Positions 1 through 9,659 of a stretch of 64,000 nt of DNA are shown here, in pieces. The stretch comes from JAJCYL01 sp965206015 (GTDB lineage Bacteria > Bacteroidota > Bacteroidia > Cytophagales > Cyclobacteriaceae). The translations under genes were made by a program, and so were the position numbers. The stretch lies in NCBI GenBank assembly GCA_965206015.1, contig CBDBIW010000008.1:1-64000 (forward strand), given 5' to 3'. The stretch's first letter is position 1. Each line of letters opens with the position of its first letter. Under the pieces are notes generated by a model, which saw only the letters and a program-made list of their open reading frames with translations, was not told the DNA's origin and made no database searches.

Positions 1-1
1 T

Positions 2-1465
2 AGTCGAGACGAAGGAGTTTACAAAGTATATCATGATCCAGGAGCACCTGCCTATATTAACCCTGAAGATAATTCCACTTCACAAGATTATAAATGGGGA
101 TTTTCTCTGGTATCTATTTGGTCCTCGCACATGGGTACTTCGGATGGAAAAATGTGGGATATTTCTCCAGGAAAAATTGGAAATTTAAAAATAGAAGATT
201 TTCCTACTACAGTAGCAGGCCTTACTGATTTTTACGATCAACTGGAGGGTGGAGACCTGAGTGAAGGATATACAACCAATCCCAGAACCAATCAACCTTA
301 TCCTGAGCAATTGGTTCCTCGCGGTGACTATGCTCGTGTGTTAGCAGAATTTTGGGCTGATGGCCCGGATTCAGAAACACCTCCAGGTCACTGGTTTGCC
401 ATACTAAACTACGTGAACGAACACCCCGATCTTGTTAAAAAATTCAAAGGGATGGGTGATGAAATGGCTCCTTTAGAATGGGATGTGAAGAGCTATTTTG
501 TTTTAGGGGGCGCAATGCATGATGTCGCCATAAGTGCTTGGGGCATAAAGGGGTATTACGACTATATTCGACCAATTTCAGCAATCAGGTACATGGCAGA
601 CCAAGGCCAGTCATCTGGTCCAACTCAATCTCATTACAACGAAGCGGGTATCACGCTGGTTGAGGGGTATATTGAATTGGTTGAATCTGGTGACCCACTT
701 GCCGGCTCTCTTGATGAGAATGTTGGAAAAATCAAATTGTTTGCATGGAGAGGCCCTGATTTCATTGCTGATCCAGAGGTGGATGCTGCCGGAGTGGGGT
801 GGGTACTCGCGGAAAACTGGTGGCCATACCAGCGCCCTACTTTTGTTACGCCTCCCTTTGCTGGATATATTTCCGGTCACTCCACCTATTCACGTGCTGC
901 AGCCAAGGTGCTATCCTTATTTACTGGAGACGAGTATTTCCCTGGTGGGGTTGGTGAATTTCTCGCATCTAAAAATCAGTTTCTTGTTTTTGAGCAAGGC
1001 CCAAGCGAGGATGTGACATTACAGTGGGCTAAGTACAACGATGCCTCGGACCAATGTAGCCTATCGCGAATATGGGGAGGTATCCACCCACCTGTGGACG
1101 ATATACCGGGTAGGCTTATCGGCGAAAAAGTTGGGATCGATGCGTTTGAGCTCGCTGAAAAATTCTTTAACGGAACTGCTGTTCTAGGAACTCAAGCCAA
1201 GTTAGAAAGTGAATTTGAGCTTTACCCTAACCCCGTATCCAGTGAATCAACTATACATTTAAAGAATTTCAATTTCTCATTGTTGAAAGAAATCCAACTA
1301 ATTGTCAACAGTGGGCAAGCTATAAATCTTTCGCATGATTTTAGAATTGACCAGTCGTCGAATTCTGTTGAAGTAACGTTGCCCGACCTGCCTCAGGGAA
1401 TTTATCTTCTAAAGTTGCAAGTTGGCAACAATACACTTTTCAAAAGGGTCAGTACATTGGATTGA
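2..1465 (+). CDS. Vanadium-dependent haloperoxidase-like secreted protein with T9SS C-terminal domain (5' end outside window)
   Basis: The reading frame is open from base 2, so the gene starts upstream; the first internal ATG is at 131. The order of motifs fits the vanadium haloperoxidase / PAP2-like fold: an RP-containing segment (DYIRPISAIRY, near base 565), then YISGHSTYSRAAA (near 865, the SGH block that binds the oxyanion), then SRIWGGIHPPVDD (near 1065, the R...GxH block carrying the catalytic histidine). The last 80 or so residues, beginning ELYPNPVSSES, form a typical type IX secretion sorting domain, so the protein is probably exported and attached to the cell surface. Halide oxidation is a family property; whether this member is a peroxidase or a phosphatase cannot be read here. 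No partner gene is visible. Confidence 0.8.
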   Translation, partial: SRDEGVYKVYHDPGAPAYINPEDNSTSQDYKWGFSLVSIWSSHMGTSDGKMWDISPGKIGNLKIEDFPTTVAGLTDFYDQLEGGDLSEGYTTNPRTNQPYPEQLVPRGDYARVLAEFWADGPDSETPPGHWFAILNYVNEHPDLVKKFKGMGDEMAPLEWDVKSYFVLGGAMHDVAISAWGIKGYYDYIRPISAIRYMADQGQSSGPTQSHYNEAGITLVEGYIELVESGDPLAGSLDENVGKIKLFAWRGPDFIADPEVDAAGVGWVLAENWWPYQRPTFVTPPFAGYISGHSTYSRAAAKVLSLFTGDEYFPGGVGEFLASKNQFLVFEQGPSEDVTLQWAKYNDASDQCSLSRIWGGIHPPVDDIPGRLIGEKVGIDAFELAEKFFNGTAVLGTQAKLESEFELYPNPVSSESTIHLKNFNFSLLKEIQLIVNSGQAINLSHDFRIDQSSNSVEVTLPDLPQGIYLLKLQVGNNTLFKRVSTLD

Positions 1466-1470
1466 TATGC

Positions 1471-1653
1471 GAATTAAGACCGTTGCAAAACCGGTATCAA
1501 TTTCAATTCACATTTATACTTTGAAGAATTTTTGCTTTATAATGTCATCAATTTTTGTGTTTTTCGATGTTTTTAAGGTGTCTATACTTGTTTTTTATGC
1601 TCATTTTCCCTCAATTGTATAATTAGCCAAACCCCTTGCAACGGTCTTGAATT
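1471..1653. mobile_element. MITE-like non-coding element, 173 bp, with 13-bp terminal inverted repeats and 5-bp target duplication
   Basis: A perfect 13-bp inverted repeat, AAGACCGTTGCAA, lies at 1476-1488 and, as its complement, at 1636-1648. Both ends are flanked by the same 5 bases, GAATT (1471-1475 and 1649-1653), as expected of a target-site duplication. The interior is AT-rich and has no convincing coding sequence. The same 13-mer occurs at 27887-27899, at the edge of an IS5-type transposase relic, which suggests that this transposase family mobilised the element. It sits 6 bp after the stop codon of the haloperoxidase-like gene. Confidence 0.75.
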
Positions 1654-1963
1654 ATTTTAGTTTTTACTACATCTAGATAATACGTTTATCAAGCGGTCAG
1701 TTGCTTTGCCAGGCCCCTGGAATGGATACAGCATCTGCACACATAGATACCCATAGAATGCGCATAAAATCAGATGCATACTGGGCTCAAACACGCCAGA
1801 CCGGGGCTTATCGAACAAGCAAAAATAAACCTAGCTGTCGTTTTGGCAATGTCCAATCAAATATTGTAGTCAACTCGCCAGACGTATGGGAGTATCAGCA
1901 AGCTTAAGTGTATAAATAATACCACACAAAAATATTTTCTACATCCATCGATTACGAAAAAGA
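1654..1963. other. Intergenic region with no supported gene
   Basis: About 310 bases between the MITE and the M16 protease gene. A 68-codon open frame at 1701-1907 (+) has low-complexity composition and no family resemblance, so it is not called. The promoter of the protease gene should lie in the AT-rich 60 bases before 1964, but I see no clear TAnnTTTG box. Confidence 0.5.
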
Positions 1964-4774
1964 ATGAAAAAAATAAGATTGTTACTGACCCTAATAGTTC
2001 TTGGTTCCAATGCCATTAAGGCTCAAAACCGTCCGGAATTACTTGATCCAAATATCCGCTATGGGGTATTAGAAAATGGCATGACCTACTACATCATGCA
2101 CAATGAAGAGCCTAAAGAGAGGGCCAGTTTTTACATTGTCCATAATGTTGGAGCGATTCTGGAAGAGGATAATCAAAATGGGCTTGCTCACATGCTAGAG
2201 CACATGGCATTTAATGGATCAACAAATTTTAAAGGTAAAGGAGTAAAAAACTTCCTTGAAAGTCAAGGAGTCCAGTTTGGCCGCAATATCAACGCTTACA
2301 CGAATACGGATGAGACTGTTTATAATATCAGCAATGTCCCCACCGCAAAATCGGAAGTGATGGATTCCTGTGTGCTGATTTTGCATGATTGGTCCGGATC
2401 CCTGACTTTGGCCAGTGAAGAAATTGATGCGGAAAGAGGTGTGGTCAAAGAGGAATGGAGAACAAGAAACAACGCTGGAAGACGCATTCAGAAAGCCTTG
2501 TCACCAACCAGTTTTTACCTGTCCAAATACGCAGAGAGGGATGTGATCGGCGACATGAAAGTAGTGGAAAACAGTCCCTATAGTGCGATTCGATCTTTTT
2601 ACCAAAAATGGTACCGACCTGATTTGCAAGCGGCAGTGATCATCGGAGATTTTGACACAGACGAGATGGAAGCAAGAGTAAAAAGAATACTCTCCAAAAT
2701 TCCATCCCCAGTAAATCAGTCTGAGAGACTTGAGTACCCTGTAGGTGACAATGAAGGAATCATATATGATTTCGCTACAGATGAAGAAGCCCAATCCGTG
2801 CGGTTCTCAATAATGACTAAACACCCTGCTGTCAAGCGTGAAAACAAAAATATTGAGTACATGCGAAATGATTTGTTGGCCTCTTTGTATAGTTCAGTCA
2901 TAAACGAGAGACTTGGAAACATCCAGCAAAAACCTGAATCACCATTTGTCAGTGCGCAGATTGGTTATTTCAACTTTGTTCGGACAGTGGATGCTTACTA
3001 CATGGGAGGCGGGAAGCCTGACCACACAGATGTTTTGACCGCCATGAAAGCTCTTATGATAGAAAATGAACGGATCAAAAGACATGGAATTACTCCGACC
3101 GAATTGGAAAGAGCGAAAATAAAAACACTGAAATCTTATGAACAGGCATTCAAAAACCGAAAGGAGGTTAGCAATGACAGGTTGGCAAGGAGTCTCAAAG
3201 ATCACTACTTGAAGGGAGAACCAAAACCGGGGGTAGAATTTGAGCTTGAGTTTGTGAAAAAAGAACTACCCCGGATTACTTCAACGGATGTAGGATCGTT
3301 AGGCAAAATATGGAACAAGGAAAATAACGTAGTAGTTACAATTAGTGGTCCAAAAAATGTGGATTTTGAATATCCGACACAGAACCAGATCGAAAGTTTG
3401 TTTGGAGAAGTAAAAAAGGAAAAGGTTGATGCATTTGTGGATCAAGTTGTTACGTCTCCATTGGTTGCAAATGAGCCGTCGGCTGGGAAAATTGTCTCTT
3501 CCAATTCAATCAAGGGATTGGGGGCGTCAGAATACACGTTAAAAAACGGTGCCAGGGTGGTAGTTTATCCTACCGATAAGAATGACAATCAAATCTTATT
3601 CAAAGCCTATAGCAAAGGCGGGATGTCATTGCTGGCCACTGAAGATCTGCCAACCGCCGGCTCAGTAACACAAATTGCTGATCAGAGTGGAATAGGTGAA
3701 CATAACCTCGAAGATCTAAAGAAGCTATTGTTAGGCAAGCAGGTTCGCCTTTTTGCCAGAATTAATCAACATGCTGAAGAATTGAATGGGGCAAGTACCC
3801 CTGAAGATATTGAAACTTTGCTGAAGCTGATCTATCTGAGGTTCGAAGCACCAAGGTTTGAAAAGGAAAGCTTTGAGACTTTTGTTGCTCAGAAGAGGCT
3901 CAGGCTCAAAAATGCCAGTGCCAATCCGCAAAAAGTATTTGGTGATTCGATCACTGTGACTATAGCAGGTGGAAATTCGGATCGGAGACCGGTTCAAAAC
4001 CTGGCATTGCTTGACAAAATTGCTTTCGAAAAGTGCGAGAGAATTTACCGGGATAGAATCAGAGATGCTGGAGATTTTGTGTTTGCATTTGTTGGAGCCG
4101 TAGACACTGATACCTTGCTTCCGCTTATCGAAAAATACATTGGAGGTATTTCGGACAATGGCCGGCGTGAAAACTGGAAAGATAACGGGGTGAGGCCGTA
4201 CACGGATGGTTACGAGAATATGTTCTCCAGGGAAATGGAAGTTGCCAAGCAAACGAATTTTATCCGATACCAGGGGGAAGGAAAGTACTCGAGGGAAAAA
4301 GACATTGTGTTGTCAATTGCGAAATCGATTTTAAACCGACGCTACTTTGAAACCATTAGGGAACAGGAAGGTGGCAGCTACGGCGTTGGTGTTTATAATG
4401 GGTTTTCCACGATTCCGTACGAAAACTACAATCTGTACATGTATTTCGATTGCAATCCCGACAAAGCGGATAAACTCGTAAGCATCATTCATCAGGAAGT
4501 CGAAGATCTTTTGAGCAAAGGCCCTTCAGTAGGTGATTACGAAAAAGCTATAGAAGGCTTGGTCAAAAGCAGGGAACAGTCCCTCGAGCAAAACAGCACC
4601 TTCATTGAAGGTATTATGAGTCAATATCGCATGGGGCTCAACACCGCTTTGCCCGAAAATTACGAGGATATTTTAGATAAAATGACTATTAAAAAGTTCA
4701 CTAAAGTACTTAATGATATTATGGACAATAGCAGTTATATAGCCGTCATTATGAAACCTGAATTGAACAAATAG
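1964..4774 (+). CDS. M16 family zinc metallopeptidase (insulinase / PqqL-like), exported
   Basis: A 936-residue protein with a signal peptide (residues 1-20, ending in IKA before Q). The inverted zinc motif HMLEH is at residues 76-80 (HxxEH), followed about 70 residues on by an acidic stretch (EEIDAERGVVKEEW) that carries the third zinc ligand. The length fits the two-lobed M16B family of four homologous domains fused in one chain, like E. coli PqqL. Such enzymes degrade peptides in a closed chamber in the periplasm. There is no T9SS tail. The gene stands alone, between the MITE and an IS3 relic. Substrate unknown. Confidence 0.9.
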   Translation: MKKIRLLLTLIVLGSNAIKAQNRPELLDPNIRYGVLENGMTYYIMHNEEPKERASFYIVHNVGAILEEDNQNGLAHMLEHMAFNGSTNFKGKGVKNFLESQGVQFGRNINAYTNTDETVYNISNVPTAKSEVMDSCVLILHDWSGSLTLASEEIDAERGVVKEEWRTRNNAGRRIQKALSPTSFYLSKYAERDVIGDMKVVENSPYSAIRSFYQKWYRPDLQAAVIIGDFDTDEMEARVKRILSKIPSPVNQSERLEYPVGDNEGIIYDFATDEEAQSVRFSIMTKHPAVKRENKNIEYMRNDLLASLYSSVINERLGNIQQKPESPFVSAQIGYFNFVRTVDAYYMGGGKPDHTDVLTAMKALMIENERIKRHGITPTELERAKIKTLKSYEQAFKNRKEVSNDRLARSLKDHYLKGEPKPGVEFELEFVKKELPRITSTDVGSLGKIWNKENNVVVTISGPKNVDFEYPTQNQIESLFGEVKKEKVDAFVDQVVTSPLVANEPSAGKIVSSNSIKGLGASEYTLKNGARVVVYPTDKNDNQILFKAYSKGGMSLLATEDLPTAGSVTQIADQSGIGEHNLEDLKKLLLGKQVRLFARINQHAEELNGASTPEDIETLLKLIYLRFEAPRFEKESFETFVAQKRLRLKNASANPQKVFGDSITVTIAGGNSDRRPVQNLALLDKIAFEKCERIYRDRIRDAGDFVFAFVGAVDTDTLLPLIEKYIGGISDNGRRENWKDNGVRPYTDGYENMFSREMEVAKQTNFIRYQGEGKYSREKDIVLSIAKSILNRRYFETIREQEGGSYGVGVYNGFSTIPYENYNLYMYFDCNPDKADKLVSIIHQEVEDLLSKGPSVGDYEKAIEGLVKSREQSLEQNSTFIEGIMSQYRMGLNTALPENYEDILDKMTIKKFTKVLNDIMDNSSYIAVIMKPELNK

Positions 4775-4981
4775 ATTCTTTTACTGCCTGGTTAAGGGTT
4801 TGACCTGCTAATGTTCAGCAATGTTTTTAGGTCTTCCCTTGAAACATTCCTAAAAAATAACAGTATGACAACGGAGAATTATAATGCCCCATTATTAAGA
4901 CAGATAGCGGATAGTTTTTCTTTCATTTCCAAGCTGCTTTTTGTGGTTGTTTAAAGGACCGTGTTCCAGGCACTTGATATT

Positions 4982-5509
4982 TCAGTTTCGATTGACTTCA
5001 TAACCCAGGTGCCTGAAGTGACGGGTCATACCTCTGACTCCACGGAAGGGCTTATCAAAGAACTCCCTGTCCATGATCTTCATCAAGTGCATGTTGAGCC
5101 CGCTCTCACCCCCGGGCTTGTAATAAAGGTCTGAGCGGTGAATACTGAACAAACGGCACTGACCCCTCACACTCAAATCATGTTTCTGAGAATCTATCAT
5201 CTTTCTACGGGTGTGGAGACTCAATCCCGGGCTATACTTTTTTTCAAGAAATCCTTTTCAATTTCCAGCTTGCCAATCTTCTTATAGCGTTGGTCCATCT
5301 CGGCCTTGAGACGTTTGTTCTCATCTCCGTCATGCTCACCAAAGGCCTCTGGGCTCCTGCCAGAAACTGACGTTTCCACGAACTGACCTGGGTAGAGGGT
5401 GTACCTCGTAGTGCGCTGCTATTTGCTGGATTGTCTCACGCTCTCTCAATACTCCAATAGCAACTTTTGCCTGGAAAGAGGAGCTGAATTTTCTCCGACT
5501 TGTTTTCAT
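4982..5509 (-). mobile_element. IS3-family insertion sequence relic (orfA and start of orfB)
   Basis: On the minus strand an orfA-like start at 5509 reads MKTSRRKFSSSFQAKVA, the typical HTH opening of IS3-family OrfA. It is then broken by frameshifts and resumes with a leucine-zipper-like segment (KKIGKLEIEKDFLKK) near 5240-5290. The frame at 4982-5224 (80 codons) is the N-terminal part of OrfB (RGQCRLFSIHRSDLYYKP, then PFRGVRGMTRHFRHLGYEVN) and stops where the integrase core should begin. All DDE residues are missing, so the element is dead. The flanks 4775-4981 and 5510-5761 hold no gene; I could not define the terminal repeats. Confidence 0.8.
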
Positions 5510-5621
5510 GTTTCAGGTAATTAAAGTTAAGTAATATCATAGTTTAACTACCTGTCCTGTTTTAGGGGAGCATTATACCATAATTTCGCCCTGAGGTACA
5601 AAACTCTGCCCTCATCAGTTC

Positions 5622-5643
5622 AAGGTACAAATAAGGTACAAAT
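5622..5643. repeat. Exact tandem duplication, 11 bp x 2
   Basis: AAGGTACAAAT occurs twice with no spacer, in the intergenic stretch between the IS3 relic and mnmE. A further partial copy (GAGGTACAAAA) lies about 30 bp upstream. It is one of several short tandem duplications in this window. Confidence 0.8.
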
Positions 5644-5761
5644 TTTATCGAAATAACCATATAGCAAAGATAATCAAACACATTGCGAGAGTGATAAAAA
5701 ATGCCTATTCAGAAGCAATGGTTAATTTCTGCCTGATTTAGTATAGGTTTGTTTTGTATGG

Positions 5762-7132
5762 TTACTTCCCGATACAAAACTTGCTAAATATATTCTCCAG
5801 CAAATCATCCGTCGTAATCTCCCCGGTTAGCTCACCTAAATGATGTAAAGCATTCCGGATATCTAGGGCCAAAAAGTCATTGGTTAATTCTTCGTCCAGT
5901 CCAGTGAGCACATCTTCCAGTGCATCATTGGTTTCTTTAAGGCCCTGATAATGACGAAGGTTGGTAATGATGGTTTGATTCGTTTTGATTTGGTCTAAAT
6001 GAACGGCTTCAATAAGTTTAATTTTCAATTGTTCCAGGTTTTCACCAGTAGAGGCACTTATTTGAATTGAAGGCACTTCCAATTCACTCAGATCAATGTT
6101 TCTTTCCTGATCTAGTTTGTTGCCTACCGCCAGAAACGGAATTCCTTTGGTTTTGAGCCGGCCGATCTCTTGAAGAACAGAATCCTTAGTTTCATTAGAC
6201 AAATCGAAAAGAAATAGAATTAAGGAAGCCTCATTCATCTTCATGTGGGTGCGTTCCACTCCCATTGCTTCAATTTTATCGGTTGCTTCACGTAACCCAG
6301 CGGTATCAATAAAGCGGAAACTGATCCCCTCTATGGTCAAAGTACCTTCAATAAAGTCACGAGTTGTCCCTGGAATTTCAGAAATTATGGCCTTTTCCTC
6401 ATTCAGTAAAGCATTGAGTAAAGTTGATTTCCCGGCATTGGGTTTACCTGCAATTACAGTCGGTACTCCATTCTTTATCACATTGCCCAACCTGAAACTC
6501 TTCATCAATTCGGTTATCACCGTTCTCAACTCCTCAATTAGCTCTCTTACATCATCCCGGCCAGCAAATTCAACATCCTCTTCACTGAAGTCTAACTCCA
6601 ATTCTATCATTGAAGCAAAGTGGATTAGCTTTTCCCTTAATTGCTTTATCTCCCTGGAAAAACCTCCCCGCATTTGATTGAGGGCTATTTTGTGCGCTGA
6701 ATCATTTTCAGAGGCAATTAAATCAGCAACAGCTTCGGCTTGTGCCAAATCGAACCTGCCATGTAAAAAAGCCCTTTTGGTAAACTCACCTGCGGTGGCC
6801 AAGCGCGCACCATTTTTTATGAGCACTTCAATGATACGCTTTATAATATAGGGAGATCCATGGGTGGATATTTCAACAGAATCTTCCCTGGTGAATGAAT
6901 GTGGGGCGATAAACAAGGAAACAATGACTTCATCTATAATTTCCCTTTCATCTGAGATGTTACCATAATGAAGGGTGTGAGATAATTGCTTTGAAAGGTC
7001 CTTACCCTGAAAAACCTCATTCACCAATGCAATAGATTCTTTTCCGGACAATCTAATTACGGCTATTGCTCCAACTCCCTGGGATGTGGCCAGGGCTACT
7101 ATTATGTCTTCCGAGGAATAAATTTGTTGCAT
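5762..7132 (-). CDS. mnmE: tRNA uridine-5-carboxymethylaminomethyl modification GTPase MnmE
   Basis: A 456-residue protein of standard family length. The N-terminal tetrahydrofolate-binding domain (about 1-120) is followed by a helical domain interrupted by the G domain: G1 GKPNAGKST near residue 228, then DTAGLRE (G3) and GNKLDQE (G4). It ends in FCIGK, the conserved C-x-G-K terminus. With MnmG it modifies the wobble uridine of certain tRNAs in the cytoplasm. It is divergent from the MBL lipoprotein gene, with under 80 bases between the start codons. A TAATTTTG box (7150-7157) just upstream on the coding strand could be its -7 element, but no matching TTG is seen. Confidence 0.97.
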   Translation of the reverse strand: MQQIYSSEDIIVALATSQGVGAIAVIRLSGKESIALVNEVFQGKDLSKQLSHTLHYGNISDEREIIDEVIVSLFIAPHSFTREDSVEISTHGSPYIIKRIIEVLIKNGARLATAGEFTKRAFLHGRFDLAQAEAVADLIASENDSAHKIALNQMRGGFSREIKQLREKLIHFASMIELELDFSEEDVEFAGRDDVRELIEELRTVITELMKSFRLGNVIKNGVPTVIAGKPNAGKSTLLNALLNEEKAIISEIPGTTRDFIEGTLTIEGISFRFIDTAGLREATDKIEAMGVERTHMKMNEASLILFLFDLSNETKDSVLQEIGRLKTKGIPFLAVGNKLDQERNIDLSELEVPSIQISASTGENLEQLKIKLIEAVHLDQIKTNQTIITNLRHYQGLKETNDALEDVLTGLDEELTNDFLALDIRNALHHLGELTGEITTDDLLENIFSKFCIGK

Positions 7133-7209
7133 CTAAATTTTTAATCAGGCAAAATTAGTTGAATAATCACGATCATAGGTCTGATTGTTTCCATTCAGTA
7201 ATTTTGAGC

Positions 7210-8169
7210 ATGATCCGATTGATCTGTATCCTGATTCTATCCAGTGTTTTATTGAGCTGTGCAGCCCCTCGAAGTGCTGAAGAAAATCCATTTAAGGCTC
7301 CCGGTGGTCCTTACATTGTTGTACTTGGCGTTGCTCAAGATGCTGGTTACCCCCAAACAGGTTGTTATGAACCACATTGCATGAGGGCATGGAATGACCA
7401 TTCCTTAAAAAGGAAGACAGTCAGTCTTGGTTTGGTTGATCCTCATTCCGGGAAGAAATGGTTATTTGAGGCTACGCCCGATATCAAAGGACAGCTCTAT
7501 GAATTGAATCAAATAGCTCCGGATTCACTCTACACTTTTGAGGGAGTATTCTGGACTCATGGCCATATGGGGCACTATACTGGTCTTATGCACCTGGGTT
7601 ATGAGTCAATGAATACCAAAGGGCTAAAAGTTTATACTTTGCTGCGAATGCAGTCTTACCTGGAAAATAATGGGCCCTGGAGTCAATTGGTTGACTACGG
7701 AAATATCTTGCTGATATCCATTCAGGACAGCAGTACAGTTCAAATAGCTCCTGACCTGTCAGTCATGGCATTCACAGTACCGCATCGTGAGGAGTATACC
7801 GAGGCGGTCGGTTTTCATATAATTGGCCCATCTAAATCACTTGTGTTTATTCCGGACATTGACAAGTGGGAGATCTGGGATGTTAATCTCTCGGAAATTC
7901 ATGAATCCTGGGATTTTGCTTTGGTTGATGGTTCATTTTATGCGGATGGAGAATTACCAGGAAGGGATATGAGTAAAATACCTCATCCCTTGGTGAGCAA
8001 TAGTTTTGAATACTTCCGTTCGTTGCCCGAAGCAAAGAAAGAAGGAGTGCATTTCATCCATTTTAATCACACCAACCCATTGTTGATTGATGGAAGTAAT
8101 GCCCAAAATGAAGTGCTTGAAAAAGGGTTTAATTATGCATCTGAGGGGATGATTTTAAGATTAGAATAA
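7210..8169 (+). CDS. MBL-fold metallohydrolase lipoprotein (PqqB-like)
   Basis: The start at 7210 is preferred over an in-frame ATG at 7159 because it gives a clean lipoprotein signal (MIRLICILILSSVLLSC, lipobox LLSC), predicting a lipid-anchored periplasmic or outer-membrane protein. The mature part opens with a PqqB-like block (VLGVAQDAGYPQTGC, with a downstream HC) and carries the metal-binding motif THGHMGHY (HxHxxH type) near residue 118. Further histidines (VPHREEY, IHFNHTNP) may complete the site. No other pqq genes are nearby, so a role in PQQ synthesis is unlikely. Similar stand-alone proteins are common in Bacteroidota; their substrate is not known to me. Confidence 0.85.
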   Translation: MIRLICILILSSVLLSCAAPRSAEENPFKAPGGPYIVVLGVAQDAGYPQTGCYEPHCMRAWNDHSLKRKTVSLGLVDPHSGKKWLFEATPDIKGQLYELNQIAPDSLYTFEGVFWTHGHMGHYTGLMHLGYESMNTKGLKVYTLLRMQSYLENNGPWSQLVDYGNILLISIQDSSTVQIAPDLSVMAFTVPHREEYTEAVGFHIIGPSKSLVFIPDIDKWEIWDVNLSEIHESWDFALVDGSFYADGELPGRDMSKIPHPLVSNSFEYFRSLPEAKKEGVHFIHFNHTNPLLIDGSNAQNEVLEKGFNYASEGMILRLE

Positions 8170-8227
8170 TATAATATACACATTCTAATTGAGGTCTGCA
8201 AGCTCACAAATGCAAGGGTATTAAATT

Positions 8228-9655
8228 TCAAATTCCAACCACTAACCGCCACACTTGCGTTACTAAAAAAGTAACCACGAATCCAAAAATGACTGGCAGA
8301 ATACTAGCAATTCCAGTCCATTTCCAACTTTTTGTTTCCTGATAAATGGTATATATGGTGGTACTACAAGGATTGTGAAGCAAACTGAACAACATCAGAT
8401 TGATTCCGGTTAACAGGGTCCAACCACCCGCCTTTAGAATATCACCCGTTTCAGAAGAGGAGTCCAACTCGAACATCACACCGTCACCAGCACCCTCCAT
8501 CCCCAGATTGGCAACGGTTAACATCAATATAGTAGGTATTATGATTTCATTCGCTGGAATGGCAACTATGTAAGCCAGTAGAATTACGCCATTTAGACCG
8601 AATAATAGAGCAAATCCATCAAAATTTAATATGGCAAGGTTAGCAATGCTATCACCTGAAATATTAATGTTAGAGATAAGCCAGATGACAGCTCCGGCTG
8701 GTGCTGCAAACACAATAGCTCTCCAAAGGACTATCAATGTTCGATCAATAATAGAGGTATAAACGGTTTTCCAAAAACGAGGAGGGCGATAAGGAGGTAG
8801 TTCTAAAGCAAACGTAGACACCTCTCCCTTTAACACGGTCTTAGAGAGCAGCCACGATGTGAAAAAAGTAAAAAATACACCCAACATTGCAATGGTTATC
8901 ACTGAAATGGAGGCCGTAATATTTGCCAGGCCCGTCGGAACGAGAGTGCCGATAAATATGGTAGCAATCAGTATTTGGGTTGGCCATCGACCGTTACAGA
9001 GCGCAAAATTATTGGTAATTATGGCTATAAGTCGTTCTCTTGGGGAGTCAATTATTCTTGTGGCAACAACTCCAGCAGCATTGCAGCCCCAGCCCATACT
9101 CATGGTCAATGCTTGCTTGCCATGTGCACCAGCTCTCTTGAAGAGTGAATCGAGATTAAATGCAACTCTGGGTAGGTACCCAAAATCTTCTAATAATGTA
9201 AATAAAGGAAAAAATATGGCCATTGGAGGTAGCATGACCGCAATTACCCACGCTACAGCCAGATAAATGCCATCTGTTAACAAACCGTCAATCCACCAAA
9301 TCAGACCAATACTCTTCGACACTTCCTTTAAAATCGGATAGAGTCCGTCTAATAGTAATGAGGCCAATGCGCCTGAAGGATAGTTCGCACCCTGGATGGT
9401 AACCCAAAGAATAATTGAGAGCACAGCAATCATTATTGGGAAACCATAAGTTCTACTCGTCAATACTTTGTCAAGTGCCCTATCAAAACTGTAGCTTATC
9501 TTTCTGTCTGGTTTTTCCTCTACACGCTGAGTGATAGACGCTGCATCCGCATAAATTCCCTCTGTAAGTCGGTCATGAAAATCGTCTCCTGCTTGCCAGC
9601 GTAATTCGTTGGCCAAATCTATAATCCCCGGCTTTTTTCCCTTTGTTTCACTCAT
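8228..9655 (-). CDS. feoB: Ferrous iron transporter FeoB, membrane (permease) half of a split FeoB
   Basis: A 475-residue membrane protein matching the C-terminal half of FeoB. It opens with the linker that in fused FeoB follows the G domain (LANELRWQAGDDFHDRLTEGIYADAA), then LTSRTYGFPIM and two Gate (nucleoside-recognition) domains. Conserved pore segments are visible: GWGCNAAGVVATRIID, NNFALCNGRWP and, near the C terminus, HNPCSTTIYTIY, each with a cysteine. It starts 4 bp after the stop of the G-domain gene, so the two are co-transcribed. The break falls exactly at the domain boundary with no loss, which argues for a true split gene. It should import Fe2+ across the inner membrane. Confidence 0.9.
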   Translation of the reverse strand: MSETKGKKPGIIDLANELRWQAGDDFHDRLTEGIYADAASITQRVEEKPDRKISYSFDRALDKVLTSRTYGFPIMIAVLSIILWVTIQGANYPSGALASLLLDGLYPILKEVSKSIGLIWWIDGLLTDGIYLAVAWVIAVMLPPMAIFFPLFTLLEDFGYLPRVAFNLDSLFKRAGAHGKQALTMSMGWGCNAAGVVATRIIDSPRERLIAIITNNFALCNGRWPTQILIATIFIGTLVPTGLANITASISVITIAMLGVFFTFFTSWLLSKTVLKGEVSTFALELPPYRPPRFWKTVYTSIIDRTLIVLWRAIVFAAPAGAVIWLISNINISGDSIANLAILNFDGFALLFGLNGVILLAYIVAIPANEIIIPTILMLTVANLGMEGAGDGVMFELDSSSETGDILKAGGWTLLTGINLMLFSLLHNPCSTTIYTIYQETKSWKWTGIASILPVIFGFVVTFLVTQVWRLVVGI

Positions 9656-9659
9656 AAGA

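Noticed and set aside
1701..1907. 68-codon open frame between the MITE and the M16 protease gene
   Set aside because: No family resemblance, no start signal, and composition unlike its neighbours; chance frame.
3731..4252. 173-codon minus-strand frame inside the M16 protease gene
   Set aside because: Antisense shadow of a clearly conserved gene.
5552..5660. Repeated GGTACAAA motifs considered as a CRISPR-like or iteron array
   Set aside because: Only two full copies without unique spacers; this is a simple tandem duplication. No CRISPR array or cas gene is present in the window.
6243..6677. 144-codon plus-strand frame inside mnmE
   Set aside because: It is the complement of conserved mnmE codons and has no family match.
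7199..7206. TAATTTTG box just before the MBL lipoprotein start
   Set aside because: Too close to the chosen ATG at 7210 to act as its -7 element, and no TTG at the right distance.
8859..9266. 135-codon plus-strand frame inside the FeoB membrane gene
   Set aside because: Antisense shadow; the minus-strand frame carries the FeoB motifs.
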